From Carallia brachiata (taxonomy: Eukaryota; Streptophyta; Magnoliopsida; Malpighiales; Rhizophoraceae): DNA of 64,000 nucleotides. Positions 11,961-25,500 of the stretch are shown in pieces; within the stretch, counting starts at the first letter, position 1, and every line of letters begins with the position of its first letter. The stretch is from the NCBI GenBank assembly GCA_021464245.1, contig JADCRB010000013.1, positions 7,675,445 through 7,739,444 on the forward strand, in the 5' to 3' direction. The notes beneath the pieces were generated by a model. It ran no database searches. It was not told where the DNA came from and saw only the letters and a list, made by a program, of their open reading frames with translations. The position numbers were made by a program, and so were the translations under genes.

Positions 11961-14039
11961 GCGTCTCCCATATATCTGATTAAACGTACAACTCAGCCTT
12001 GCTCTCTTAAAAAAAAGTTCGGGAATTTTACATAGAGAGTTAAAGAAAATTTTGAAGTGATATGCACAGCTCCTCTATTTTAGTTTTCGGAGCCCATTGT
12101 AGATGGGATCTCTACCTCAACCCGGTCCAGCTCACTGATTCAACGGGCCAACTGACACGAGTCCCCCACAACGACCCAAATTATAAACTACAATGCAGTT
12201 TTCTTAATTTTTCTTTTTTTCTTTATTAGATAAATTACGACGCAGTTGGTATTTCAGAATTACTGCAATTGTACCTTACATTTTTCCAGATAAATTTCAA
12301 ATGAAGGTAAAATCAGGTTTATTTTTGCTATTTCAATGCTTATTTACACAAAGATTCATCATCGCATCAAATTGTGAAATAGCATACAAATAGACATGAC
12401 TAATAGAAGTGTCAAATTTCCGTAGGAGCGGCATTTTTCCCAAAAAAAGGTTAATGGAAAATTAGCTTTCCCCCCTCTATTAATTTCATTAAAAAAAAGA
12501 GAATGAAAAGAGAAGAAAAATGGCTTTGACTTGAAAGCATGCTATGCTTTGAGTTGATGACAAAACGACACTAAATTAAACTAGTCAAACCAAAATATTA
12601 AATCTCAGTAGCATTGGCATTGCATTGATTTGATTAGATTGAAGAAATGAAAATGGTCAAATTATCGAGTGGCAAACATAAGCCATAGGATAAATTAAAT
12701 TTATTATTTAAAATAATAATTTATTTAGTGATTTGATATATTTTTTATTGAATTAATCTATATTCAAGTTTCGGCGGGAATCTTTTTCGTATTAGAATAT
12801 TTGTGTTTTGTGCGTTGTCTAGTTCAAGACTTATTAATATAGAAATCGAGGTGTGGGAGGTTTACTCGAATTCAACATTACTTGGGTAATGAGTTCTTCT
12901 TATAAGAAAATTTGAATAAATATGTAAATAAATACTCTCCAGTTTCAGTTCACATGTATGATGATTCACATACTGATAATACATTGTTTTTGTTTAAAAA
13001 AATAAAAAAAATAAACTCAATGTCAACGTTTATGTTAAAAAATCATTATATCAAAAAAATTAAACTATTATATGAGATTTAAAAACGTATTATATGTTAA
13101 ACTCTCAAGCGTATTGGTTCGAAAAGTTTATTTGTAAAATTTCACAATAATTTTTTGGTTAAAAATAATTCACAATAATTAAATGTCAAGCAAGGTGTTT
13201 TTACTACTACAAGAACTCCTTTTCTTTTCCTCTCAGCCTTTTACTAAAGTTAATTTTTGTACGCAAAGCACATATTAAACTTTAATATATTATATATTTC
13301 TAAACTTCACCCGTATATTTAAACTTTTAGACAAAATAATTTATTTTTTATGAAAAATTCGTACTATTAATTAACAAATGATGCTTGTATAATCTCTTTG
13401 GAGCTAGAGAGGCGAGAGATTTGCTTTTCACATTCTATAAAAACTCACTTAAGTGCGAGGGCATGATTACTGTATATTTTTTGTAATATCTTTAGATCTA
13501 TGACTCTCTTTCTTATTATCATATTAATTACTAAATATTTTTTTTAACAGAATCATTAAATATTTTAATAATAAAAAAAAAAAGTGTTGTGTTGGTTTTA
13601 TCACATCCGTACGTGAAATTTAAGGCTTCGAGGCTTGCTTGCTGGCAGGGCAGGCTTTCAGCTTTCCGGTGCACAAATCTTGTAAGATACGAAAATAGAA
13701 CCAGTGCGTCTGACAATACTGTATCCTCCTTTGTCTACGCTTAATGCGACCCCATGTCGTCCCTCTTTCATCAATCCCCTAATTCCAAGGTCCTCCTATT
13801 TCCCAAACCCATCACTCATCATTATTAGTAGTTTATACTTTATAGTCACAAGCAGGAAGTAAGCAAAATTAAAAAAGCAGGAAGTAAGCAAAGTAAAAGT
13901 AGCATTATGTTTATTTCTTAACCCTTTTTATTTTTGACCGAATTTCTTTCCCTGTTTTAAACATAGCATAAATTTTGAGTATTAGTTTGGGGAATTTTGT
14001 ATGTTCACTTTCCTATTTCATCCTTGAAAGTTCAAAGAT

Positions 14040-14111
14040 ATAATAATAATAATCATAATAATAATAATAATTATTATTATTATTATTTTGGTTCATTATA
14101 ATTATTATTAT
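14040..14111. repeat. (AAT)n/(ATT)n inverted trinucleotide tract
   Basis: An AAT run (14040-14071) is followed directly by an ATT run (14070-14087) and a second ATT block (14100-14111). The array is self-complementary and could form a long AT hairpin. It is a polymorphism-prone microsatellite. Confidence 0.8.
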
Positions 14112-14363
14112 TTGATATATATATAAGAGTACATTTCATTCCACAACTCAATCTTTCGTCCCTCTATCCGTCAAAAATATCATAGAAAATGCCACTTGTA
14201 GAAAATCTTTAAGGATACTTTAACGTACAAAAAATTGAAACAAAGGAAAGGATCTATAAGATGCAAATGTTAGTATATTGTTACGAGGATGTAAATAGTC
14301 CCCTTACATGGATAGGGAAGGAAAAATAAGAGAAAAAAAAAATGATTTGTTGTAATTGGTAGT

Positions 14364-15090
14364 AGAAGTGTAAATGAGCCGAATTGAACTGAGTTTGGTC
14401 AGACTCGATCTCGGCTCGTTAAGAATTTTTCTAAACTTGAACTCGACTCGAGCTCAATTCGAGTTTTAAAAATGAAAGTTCGAACTCGTCTCGTTACATT
14501 TTACTGAAACTCGAGCTTGACTCGAACTCGGTTCGATTTTTGTTTTGTTGGTTTTTTTTTATTTTATTTAAGCTTTATATATATATATATATATATTATG
14601 CATCATCAATCAATTTACCTAATTGTATTTTAATTTTCTTTAATCCAAAGAGTTTTTATTTTTTATAAAGAAAAAATAAATATATAATTTTATTTTAATT
14701 AAGAAAAAAATTAAATAAAAAAAGAGAGACAAAAGGAAATAATAAAGGAATAATATACTAAAATTGGACTTTGGTATTTTGGAGCAACGAGTTTAATAGA
14801 TTTGAGAGACTGAGAGCATTTGAAAACAAATAAAAAATCAACCTTAATTTCATTATTATTTATATTAAAAGTTAAATGATACAATTAAGTGTTATTAATA
14901 TATTAAATAAGCTGTTTACGAGTCTGTATCGAACCGAGTTTGCTATTTTTCAGGCTTGACTCGTTTAATAAACGAGTTTTAATTTTAAACTCGTGTATCG
15001 CTCATTTAATAAATGAACGAGCTCAAATCGAGTCTTTATCGAGCCGAGCCACAGAGTTTTTAACAAACGTATCGACTTGTTTGCAACCCT
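14364..15090. mobile_element. Mutator-like non-autonomous element (MITE)
   Basis: A 727-bp element without coding capacity. The ends are imperfect terminal inverted repeats: AGAAGTGTAAATGAGCCGA on the left against AGGGTTGCAAACAAGTCGA on the reversed right end, 12 of 19 identical with most differences being transitions. It is flanked by AATTGGTAGT (14354-14363) and AATTTGTAGT (15091-15100), a 10-bp target duplication with one mismatch. Duplications of 9-10 bp are the hallmark of Mutator-type transposition. The sub-terminal parts are full of GAGCTCG, CTCGAG and GAGCCGAG motifs in inverted arrangement, a pattern known from common plant elements. The single TSD mismatch and diverged ends suggest an old insertion. 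Confidence 0.75.
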
Positions 15091-15345
15091 AATTTGTAGT
15101 ATTTATTTTTAACCAAACATTTTATTTTTTTTAAAAAATATATTTTTTATTTATTTTTTTTTAAATTTAAATAACTGTTTGAAAAAAAAAGTGATGAGCC
15201 AGAATACGTCACTCTTCTATCTCCCGTTTGCTGTGTACGTCTACGTTTTCTGGGATGTAAAAACAGAAGAGAAAAAACAACAAATGGAGAAAGAGGCAAC
15301 AACTTACATACCAAATTTGCACAAAAAGGAGGGAGAGTCTAGCAT

Positions 15346-15369
15346 AGAGAGAGAGAGAGAGAGAGAGAG
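15346..15369. repeat. (AG)12 microsatellite
   Basis: Perfect dinucleotide run about 90 bp downstream of the EPFL2-like stop codon, probably in its 3' UTR or just beyond. Confidence 0.9.
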
Positions 15370-15458
15370 CGTGTGCAAATATACAATTAAACTCGCATAT
15401 CCACAATCGGAGAAAAGGGTGATTCTGTTTTCACATGAAGACCAGGTTTTTAGTACAA

Positions 15459-16070
15459 TCAAGGATTGAGAATCAAGTTCCCACATTTGCACTTCCAGCT
15501 CATGGGCTTGTAATTGGATATATAATCACCTCTAGAGTATGCAGCATGGGAAATCGCAGCAGAAAGATGACTGCTGTGTCTTTGAGCTTCTGTTGTTACA
15601 GGAACTTGAACTGCTTCACAATGTCCACAAGAGCTGCACCTTCTATCACACCTTGGTGGCCTTGACCCTATAGGCTGAGTTCTCACCACCACCCGCACCT
15701 TCTCTTCTTCCACCCCTCCTACTACCTGTTTATATAAAATGACTAATGTAATTTAGTGCTACAATTGCTGACATTTCATAGATAGTAGCAACAAACCAGA
15801 ATTTAATGATGTCCTAATTACCTGGGCAGTCTCTAGTAGATTTGTGATTGCTTTACCTGCAAAAGAACTGGAAGTGATCATAGTTGAATTCTGGAATGTC
15901 CTCTTAGTCATTCATTTTTGCAAAGTTCCAGTAAGATTAAAATTGGGATGTAACTTACCTTGAGCAAGCTGGAATCTCACAGAGGTAAGGCTTGAAACAA
16001 AGAGAAGCAGCAATGAAATAGTAAGATGTCTGCTTCTGCGGCAACATGAGCAAATTTCAGCACTGCCCAT
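15459..16070 (-). CDS. EPFL2: EPIDERMAL PATTERNING FACTOR-like peptide, EPFL2 type
   Basis: Three exons on the minus strand: 15959-16070, 15822-15856 and 15459-15725. They join in frame to a 137-residue precursor. The N terminus is a signal peptide (hydrophobic LTISLLLLFVSSLTS, about residues 16-30). The mature C-terminal part starts near the VRTQPIGSRPPRC stretch, carries the motif CDRRCSSCGHCEAVQVP, a loop of about 30 residues, and ends YKPMSWKCKCGNLILNP. The six conserved cysteines and these motifs place it with EPFL2 more than with EPFL1, EPFL4-6 or stomagen. EPFL2 is a secreted ligand of ERECTA-family receptor kinases and shapes leaf margins in Arabidopsis. The ATG is the first after a purine-rich leader. 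All splice sites are canonical and the frame is intact. Confidence 0.92.
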
Positions 16071-18726
16071 TTCCTGTTCAAGGGAGAGGGATAGCGAGAC
16101 GGAAAAAGAGAGGAATAATGATGATGATATCGTTTGACTGCAGACACTTAAAAGAACTGGGGCTGTAAATATGATCAGGAGCAGACCGGAATAAATTAAC
16201 AGAAAGCGGGTTGTGATTGAATGAATACAGTCGGTAGAGAAAGGGAACTGAATTTGAATCCTAAAAAGTGTACAAAAATAGGTTTCTGCCCGATCGCCAG
16301 CTCCTCTATGCTAAAATTACTGGTCTTTTTTTACCCCTTATTTATCTATAGTCTCTCTCTCTCTCTTTTTTTTTTTTTTTTGTAAAAAAAGTTCTAAGTA
16401 AAAGTAGATTGTTTTAATATAATGTCTGAAAAAGCCGCAGGTTTTAAAAAAATTTACATTAAATTTATATATCACCTAAAAAAAAATCGTTAAAAAGATT
16501 CAAATTCTATACTTTTTTAACCGGGTACAAATGTTTTATCAACTGAGCCAACCTTTACTCTCTCTTACTCTCCTTCTGATACATACAATTATACACACGA
16601 GATGGAAACGTTCGAGGCAAAGAAGTAATGGCCCGGCCTAAAAGGCTTGAGATTAAAGGACCTTAAACTGAAAGGGGACGGACCTCAATCTCGTTTTAAG
16701 AGCCGCCAGAAAACAGAGCCCCCCATCTGTGCAAAAGTGAAAGAGCCGTAGTACGACTACAACTATATTAGCAGCAGCGCAAGAAAAAGATAAGGGAAGT
16801 GAAAATCCATCAGTGGAATAATACAAACACAGCCACAGACAAAGATACAAAAGCCCACATAACTATATGAAGAGAAGCACTTAATGGTAATGAGTTATAG
16901 TTGTATGGATTTTGCTTTGTTTTCTTTTAGTTTTTCATTTTGTCTCCCTCTGACCTTCGCGCTCGTGTGTCGCTTGCTCAGATAATGGGGCTTGGGACCT
17001 GAGTAGTTACTGGCTGGCAGTTGCAAGTATACACGTCAAGTCCCATTTTACTTTTCAACCCTTTTCTTTTCCCTCTAAGAGAGAGGTTAAAATGACCGCC
17101 AGAAATATTTAATAAAATTTTTTAATTAAAATTAAAATAATATGAGACGTTGAATAATTAAATTAAATAAAAATAAATAAATAAACTTTTAAATATTATA
17201 AAATAAATTATATTATTATTTTAATATTATTTAAAATATAGAACTCTATGAATATATAATCCCAAAGGACAAGCTATTTTGAGGCTAGGCATCTATAGAG
17301 TAGCCAGCACATAGCCTGTGGAGTTTGCTTGAGGAATCATACAAGAGAACTCCAAAAACGATTGATTTGCATTGAGATGGCACGGTGTATGTGTCAAACA
17401 GTCAAACTAACACAGTTTCAACAATAGTTTAATGACGGAAAAAAGATCAGCCAGCCTCCAAGCTGGCGGCGATGTAGCACACGAATGGTAAGCTAAACAA
17501 ATTTTGATGTGGGAGTGAATGGGAATTATGGGATGAGTGCTTAAAAATTACAACTGGCATAGCGTATGATTAAAAATCAACCTATTTCATGATGACTGAC
17601 ACGGTTACAAATCACAATAAATGATCACTTTTCTGATACAAGGTTGTCATATGCCAATGGCGTTTCTATTGAATTTCACATAAGGTTTTTGCAACTTCAG
17701 CCTCCATGATATAACTGATCTTGAATGATTTTTTGCAGTAAGCCTAGAAATGCTGCATTGGGTCCAGTTCCATTGGCCAAAATGGGTCCACGTTCAGAAA
17801 TAATATTCGATCCGCAGCAGAGGATCTGTTCTCAGTGAGTAGGATTTGCCACAAATAGGGACTCAACAACGGCACAAGCATCAGTGTGTGCCAATGACAG
17901 TTGATTGACACAAAGACGCAACAGGCGGATTTGTGGGTGTGGGCCAACAGACTGAATTGTTTTCAATAAGCAAAATTCCCATTGAATGGAAGCCTAGCCA
18001 TTCCTTGAACCGGAAACAACTATTGTAAACAACTTTTAAGGGGAAAAATAAAAAATGTGTCCCCATCTTGACACCAAAGTGATGGGAAGGGTGCTAGGGA
18101 TCAGAAATGAACAGATCAGGTTTTTTATTACACATAACTACAGTTTAGTTTAGAAGACGAGAGTATCATATATTTCTTTCAATTTTTGCTCAAAATCTTA
18201 GCCCTCCAATCTTAGTGTATATAATCAACCTAAAGATAAAACATGCCTTTTAATAATCAATTATGCATGAAATATCAAAATTTATAAAATGGTAACTAAA
18301 TAATTAGGGCATACACTAACAAAGGGTTAGACCAAAAAAAAAAAAGAAGATTCGAGTAGAAACATGAAGATTCAAGTAGAAACAGGAGATGGCAATAAAA
18401 TAAGCTCCTTGAGATGTTAATATGCCCATTCACAATCTAACAAAAATTAACCCATTTGTCGTGAACTTACATTTGTTACAACAACTAGAAAATTACGCAA
18501 ATTTTGCCAATATTTTGGAGTGAACAAAAATTTTCTGACCTTCCTGCTACCTCTCTCTCTCTCTCTGCCCACAAGCCTATTGCTTTGCATAAAGTAATTC
18601 TTTCATAACAGCCTACCTGAAGTGATTCCCTGACAACGAGGTCCCTTTGATCTTCCTTCCACAATGCAGGTTAATGGGTTATTGGCAAAACCACGTATGA
18701 ATTGCCATGACAACAGTATGCCGCCT
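16071..18726. other. Intergenic region between EPFL2 and the hydrolase gene
   Basis: The part next to 16071 is the promoter/leader of the EPFL2-like gene. The part next to 18726 is the 3' UTR of the hydrolase gene, and 17100-17240 is AT-rich repeat-like DNA. The stretch 17700-18100 is less AT-rich and mildly open on the minus strand, but no protein family fits. Confidence 0.55.
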
Positions 18727-21700
18727 TTACACAAGAAAATTATCTACCATGTGTTGGATCACGTCAGCCCCATCAGAATTGATACAGGTGCTTACCTGAA
18801 CATAAACAAAAAGTTATAGAATTTCGCAACTGGCTCAGCATATCACAAAGGCGATTCCTAGAATGCTATCAAGCATGGACTTGCGTTCTACAGACTAAAT
18901 AAGCAGAGATAATGGTAAGGAATTATAATTCATGCTGTCCGCAGTAGAAGCTTAGAGGGAGAACTGTGCCACTAAAGAAGAGAAACAAATTACCTGAATT
19001 GTATTGTGCCAGAAATCTTTGTCTGCTGCCACTAAAGTTAACATCAACACGTTCCCAGCATAGTTCTGTCAAACATCTGATCATTTCCTCTACAAAATAT
19101 GAAGAAATAATGAGAAAGATAATAATCACGAAGATCCAGTTGGTATTCAAACAGTCAACAAGAAACAGAATAGTATGGTTTTCAAACCGATGTGTCTCAA
19201 CTCTCAACAAGGAACACCAACAAGGGAAGCAGATTAAGTTCTTGAAACAAGTTTAACCATTAAGTGTAAAACAGTAGCTTCTGTCACTTCATTGTGCAAA
19301 GCTACGAAATACATCTTTGGGGTCATGGTTGTAAGGCAATATTTTGACTAAATTGTTGTTATTAGGACCTAGGATTGACTCCTAGGTGGATCTCAAATAA
19401 CAGTTGGCTACACAATGATAAGTTGGGCCATCAACAGGAGGAAAAGAATGGAGTGTCATTGATCATTCATTACTGCGAATACTTAATAACCATATAAGAG
19501 ACAACAAGGGGAAAAGGTGCTCAAAAAATCAATTTGAAAGCAAAGCCTGACCACGAACCACAGTCCAACTGAAAATGCTCTTTTTGCATAAACTTGCAAG
19601 ACTCAAAATGCGAATAAATAACAAGCTTAACAAGCCTGCTAGTTTTTCAAATGGAATCATTCATTTGGAGGGACAATTGAGTTGCATACCTTCCATGTCA
19701 GGAGTTTTCAATCCATCAGCTTTGGCCTCAGTGAAGATTTCTTGTTGACGGCTTGCAGCTTTTAACGAATCAACATGTACAATATGTGGGTATTTGGCAT
19801 CTCTTGAGAGGTGTCGTCTCTGACAAAGAAAACAAAATTAAAAGGGAGGGAGAAAAAAATGACTTTCAGATATAGCAGAAAATTTCATCAAGAATCAGAA
19901 ACAATACCTTTGGGAGCTCACTCCGGTGGCGTAAAGATGATGTGCTCCATCCCACAAGATCTAGAAGCAGTCAAGTTCTTTACATAACAACTATAATTGC
20001 AAGAACAAAGATCATCTTCAACTCAGAGATTAATTCTTCAAGTCATTCTCGTAAACTAGCTAAGCATTGTGAATCATGCTTAAGCTTCCAGAAATGACAC
20101 AGTAAGATTATAGCCAACACAAGTGCAAAGAGAACGAGGATACGATCAAAACGCGCATTTGCATAGGCGGCACGACGCTTAAATGAACCCAAAGCAGACC
20201 TATGGAAATAAGAGAATAAAATTTTTGATATTATTATTTCTTTTTACTCGACAGAGAAAAAAAAAACAACTAGAAATTGGCAAAACTCACATAAACTTAA
20301 GATCTTTAGAGTCACTTGTCATCTGAAGTAGAAGAGCCGGTTTTCCTTTGTTACCATCAGCTAACATCAGATGTTTTCCTGTTCTACCAAGACACCACGA
20401 GATACGAGTGGCTACCTTTTCCAGGGTGTAAAAGCCACAAAACACTGGAGTCTGCAACAATGCAGAGATTTTACTAGCAGTTTCTATTCGCAATCCTCAC
20501 AAAAACTGAAATATTGCAATAGATATTTGTGTCTTCACGAGCAAATTATGTTAGTGCATATGTCCAAGGCTACACAAGAAACTATTTTTCAAAATGATTG
20601 CAACTAAAAATAAAGCTGCAATTCTAAAAACATCCACAGAGTGTACAAATAACCTGTTTATGCCATCTTGAACCAAGGTGTGGAGTAGCAAATGTTATGA
20701 AATTAACGGGCTCCAATCCAGCAATTCTGCCTTGGAACTTCTCTTCCACACATGTATCCCCAGAATCATTACCATTACATTCCCCATTTCCTTCAGAAAC
20801 TTCCTTTGTCATTTTTCGTTCATAGAGCTTAGCAATAGCATACCTTGCAACCAGTCCACCTAGTGAATGACCTACAAATGAAATCTTCTGGACAGTTGGG
20901 TGACGATTTATCACTGATATAACCTGAAAGACGTTAAAAAGAAAATTTTCAAATTCTAATCTAACAAGTCAACTGTAACTGGAATCGACAAGCTTAGCAC
21001 ATCAATGACATCCAAGTACAAATGAAACAGAGTATGTCAAATTCAGAATTCAGAACAGGCATGTTTCTTCTCAGAAGAACTACAACAAGCAGAGCAAACA
21101 CATCAATCCATATAAGCAGAAAGGGAAATCATTGAATGATGAAAACATAACGCACCTCCTCGGCTAATCTACCTCCCATTACATCAACACCATCAAATGT
21201 CAGCATTGAAGTATTAGATTTGCTGCCTGCGGTAGAATAGATCATATAAAGCATATTCCGTACTAAAAAATCATAATTCCAGCAAATACAAAGTATTCCA
21301 ATGAGTGATTATCAATTTTCTTCTACGTTTTTAATCTAAATCTCAAAACAACAGGTTTTGTCTCCCACATTGAAGTACATATTTTCAGTGAAAGTTCACA
21401 CGACCCATTTGTAGTAAAACACCAAATCAGAAGGGCATAAACTTAACAAAATAAGACATTCCAGCAAAAGGAAGGTTAGTCCCGACCAATGACATAACAT
21501 GCTGCCATCTTCTAACATATTGAGGAAAGGGAAATTATAGATGGAACAGGTGGAGATGGACGGGATGGCGACGAAGTTAGCTGTGGTACATATCGTTTAT
21601 AATTCTGTTCTACATGGATCTTTAACGGTAAATTTCATAAATTTTTTTTACATATTTTATTTTTGTATAACTTATGACGTGCGTAATTGTTAAAATTAAA

Positions 21701-22532
21701 ATATGCCGGTAATCCAATCTTTCTCGGCTCCCTATTCCCTGTCCATATAACAGCTCCATTGAGGAAACTGAAATGTCACATGGGCGCAGTCGGGTTGGTG
21801 GGGATGGACACGTGTCCGCACATTGCATTATGGTGACCATTTATTGCACATTGCACATACTAACTTTCGATGCAATGCATGATCCTAGTTCGTAATGGTA
21901 ATGGGATCACAAATGTACATTTAACGGTCATAATAGTGTAATTATTGCAAGTCTATGGGAAACATCAAAGTGAAGTATAACCAACAATTAGCTCATATTG
22001 ATTACATCAAACAGATACATTGAGCACTCACAGTGAACAATAACGTCACGGGGATACTTTCTCAGAAGCTGCTTTGCGCCAAATTTCCAATTCTGAGGAC
22101 TGCACCCCAACAAAACAAAATCAGACCGTTAAAACCAAACGGGCCATTTTAATTGTCATTGCATCCAACGGATCTCCATACATCAGTACCAAAAAAAAAA
22201 AAAAAGAAAGAAATGAATAAAGTAATGATCAGGGTTAAATGCGTTGACCTGCCGATGATACCGTTGACCATCACAACCAGGTGAGTAGGAATCGACGGCT
22301 GTCCGATTGTCTCGACTTCGATGTCGAAATTTCCGTTCTTGTCCTTCTCCACTCTAAAGCATGCAAATTTTGGCATGGACAAAATTGTCTTTGTATTCCT
22401 TTTCTTATTCCCGTCGTTACCGCTAATCTTTTCTGCTCTGCTCTCGTTCATCTCATTGGACTCTCTGCCTGGTTCGCTCTCCGGCGCTTTCTGTTCGGCG
22501 GTGGAACCGCCTCCGACCTCGACGGAATCCAT
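18727..22532 (-). CDS. DUF676-type serine esterase/lipase (alpha/beta hydrolase), 3' end out of frame
   Basis: Ten exons on the minus strand: 22249-22532, 22032-22099, 21156-21226, 20654-20923, 20291-20451, 20144-20199, 19908-19960, 19690-19819, 18994-19089 and 18727-18795. The total is about 419 residues. The nucleophile elbow GHSLGG is in exon 4, following THLVVMVNGI in exon 1, which carries the first core strand. Later motifs FATPHLGS and FDHLVGWSTSSL are typical of plant DUF676 (putative serine esterase) proteins, soluble hydrolases whose substrate I cannot name. Exons 1-9 join perfectly in frame. Exon 10 encodes the family-like end NSDGADVIQHMVDNFLV only if two bases are restored near the end of exon 9 (around 19000). 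As written, the protein ends early at GKHLYQF. Intron 2 (21227-22031) is long and holds repeat-like DNA. Confidence 0.88.
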
Positions 22533-25500
22533 CTGGACGAGCTGAACTTTGATCGGCGGTTGGCCTTTGGTGGTCTGGGGATTGGCGCGTGAGGTTTATG
22601 GTTTGCGTTCTGCTCTGTTATCAAGGAATGACGGAGGAGGAGGGCTTGGATTGGGCGCTGGGGCGGCAGTTCCAGCAGTTATTTAAGGTCCGGCGGGGCC
22701 CGGGCCTCGGCTGCTGGAGCCACCTATCATTTGACCGGACTATGACCTGGAGCCGCGGGTCTTTGAATTAGAGCAGGCGTTGAATTTTCGGGGGGCATTT
22801 TAGGTACATGGGCGTCGTATTTGGTTGCGATCGCTGCGTTTTGATGTGTTCAGTGTTTCGAGAAGAGGAGAAATTTGGAAATTCAGGTTTTCTCGAGTTT
22901 GGAAAAGCCGGAGATTTTTCAACTGTCGTTTTTTTTGTAATTAATTTTCTGACCCGGCGACGTGGGTTCTAGAAAGAGGCGAAATTGACACGCAACTCTC
23001 GTGCTTCTGGTCTGGGACCCGCCTCCCCGTCGACTTTGTATATCTATTCACAAATGAACTTTGTTTTCACAAAATGAGTTTTTGTGGCATTCTAAGATTT
23101 TGTCGGTGCAATTATTGGCCTCTTTAATTAATTGAGAATTGGGCGTCGAATTTCACCTTTTTTTTTTTTTTTTTTAATCTCCGTTAGCATTTTAGTATAT
23201 GAAACAAAAAACTTTAATATCTCGTTTAGTATCGAGTTATTTTTAAAATTAAATTTTTTTATTAAAACCTGATCTTGAGTCAGTTTTATAAAAAAAATTA
23301 AATAAATAAGCATCTTTGTCAAAACATGGACGGAAGAGTCGACAAAATTAACGTGCACAAAATAATGCATTTAGAAGGGATGGCATGGGCGATGGCTATG
23401 ACTTACAGACTCCATGATGTCACCTTTTAACAACTGGTTATTCTAGATTATAGTCTTTCTCTTGCCAAGTTTGCATGATTTTTTTTTTTTTTGGGTACAT
23501 TGGAAAGAAAAAAAAATAAATTAATATTTAATAAAAATTAATTTAGCTCGATTACCATCCAGAAGACTCAGCAGTGTCGGAAGAGGTTAAACTAGTATTG
23601 TCTCACCCACAATAAGACCTCCTAATTTTGTGAGATAATTTACATATAAATTATTTTCTCACAATACATGTTACATTTTTATAACTTATGATTTATCTCG
23701 TAATATCTGGATGTCCTCGAGAAAGCCCATATAACAGTTCATTAACACTTGTACATTGAAAGATTAGGTGCAACGCCTCTAAACAATCTATTTCTAAAAT
23801 AATTTTCTGATAATTAGACTACCAAACTAACTACAAATCTTGTCTCATGCCGAACAACTCTGCTACCATATTTGTAGTAATACCAGCTGACCCAACAAAT
23901 CCACCTCTCCAAGTACCAAATTCATCCCAACAAATCGCATGATTATTATTTGTTGACGACAACAAAATCTTAATTTTAAATTTAATTGAGCTGTTTTTGC
24001 TGCCATTGTGTTTTATCATGAATTAAATTTGGTGTGAGACTAATTGTTTAAATTAAAAAAATTTTAAGTAAACTTCGATCTACTGCTTCTGCTTCTCTTG
24101 CCATCTGCATGTAGGGGAATGGAATGCCATATGTTAGTTGGGAAATACTTCTAGCAATCCACGTGACAATACCAAACCATCACTATACATTAGATTAAAC
24201 GAGCATTTTTCTTTCTCACATAAATGGCTCTAGAAAACTTCTTATCATGGTTGATGCCTTGATGGAAAAGTAGCTGTACAGCATACCGCAAAATAAATCC
24301 TTTTTTTATTGTTTAAAAAATAAAAAAATAAGAATAACATTCTACAATTCTATCAAAGATAATTACATTACTGACACTGCATGATTCACGTATTATTCTT
24401 TGTTATGACGTTAACATATTAGAAAAAACATCTAAAAAAGAGGGTGCTAGATGAAGCAAGGTCTTTTCAAAGTTTTGAATTGTCCGCCTATCTCGTTAAG
24501 ACATAAGTGAGACCCAGAATATTCGAGCATCGTAGAAAAGGTGAAAGACTGGAGTGCTCGTTTCCTCTTCAAATTAGACCAGCGAACAACTGCCGGCCTG
24601 CCTGCCGCTGCCCTTGACGGGCCATTCAATGGCTCTGTGCACCAACTACAACTCTGTCTATAAGTCAAGCCGATTTGGGTTGAAACCCAGTACTGAAGTT
24701 TTTGGGTCCAGACTGGGCCCAGAGAAGTATTACTCTTCTTCGGGTTCTCAGCCCATTTGTTTTAATCCCCCTTTCTCAAGTAAATTGTAAATCTGTAGGC
24801 AGGTAAATTGAAATAGGTAACTCAGTAATATACGAAGTGATTAAAGGTAGTGATTTTTTTGAACAAAAGTCTTTGATTCAAATTTTGGAAAGAGTAAGGG
24901 AAGAGTTTATGAGATGAGAAAGTTATTCTTATTATATAATTTATTATTTAATGAATATTTTAATAGATAAAAAAAATCAAACAGTTTACAAAAAAAAAAC
25001 TTTTTTGATGGGACTGTAGCCATTACATCTACTTTTCCATTTCGTTCAAAAAAAAATCAAAAATTATTATTTCTTAGTTTTTTTTTGTAATGTTTTAATT
25101 TTCTTTTAGGCGTGCATTCATAAATTACTATAGCATAAAGTAAATTGCACGATAAGTTCTATTTCCGACCATAAAAGAAATGACAGAGTATAAAATAACA
25201 CATCCCAAAAGTATGCAGATATCATATTGTTTTATAATGTTTACGAATTTCACCACTTAATAACTTAAATTTTTAAGTAAATATGAAGCTCTAAATTGTC
25301 ATTTGACAAAGAAAATGTATAATAACCTCCAAGTTACTATAGTATGGTGGCAATACAGAGACAGTGATTCCCACCTCTCTTCATAAACCTATTCACTTAT
25401 TCTGTAACTCTTGACTAGCTGCAATTTCAAACACTGACCACTGTTTCTTTGCCAAACATTAAAAATTTACTTGTAATATGATCCGGGCGAACTTTTTTTA

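Larger units (their letters stand above)
9302..14363. other. Long intergenic region
   Basis: The first 1.6 kb is the promoter and leader side of the minus-strand acidic-protein gene, with TC and GA microsatellites at 10771-10892 that probably lie in its 5' leader. From 11000 onwards the DNA is very AT-rich, holds repeat A copy 2 and a trinucleotide repeat, and shows no gene that I can support. Confidence 0.6.

Noticed and set aside
17700..18070. Small gene or microRNA precursor on the minus strand
   Set aside because: No stable hairpin or known mature microRNA could be seen, and the frames have no recognisable domain.
24447..24668. 73-codon minus-strand frame
   Set aside because: Slightly GC-rich but no family, no splice or promoter context. 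Left as unidentified intergenic DNA.
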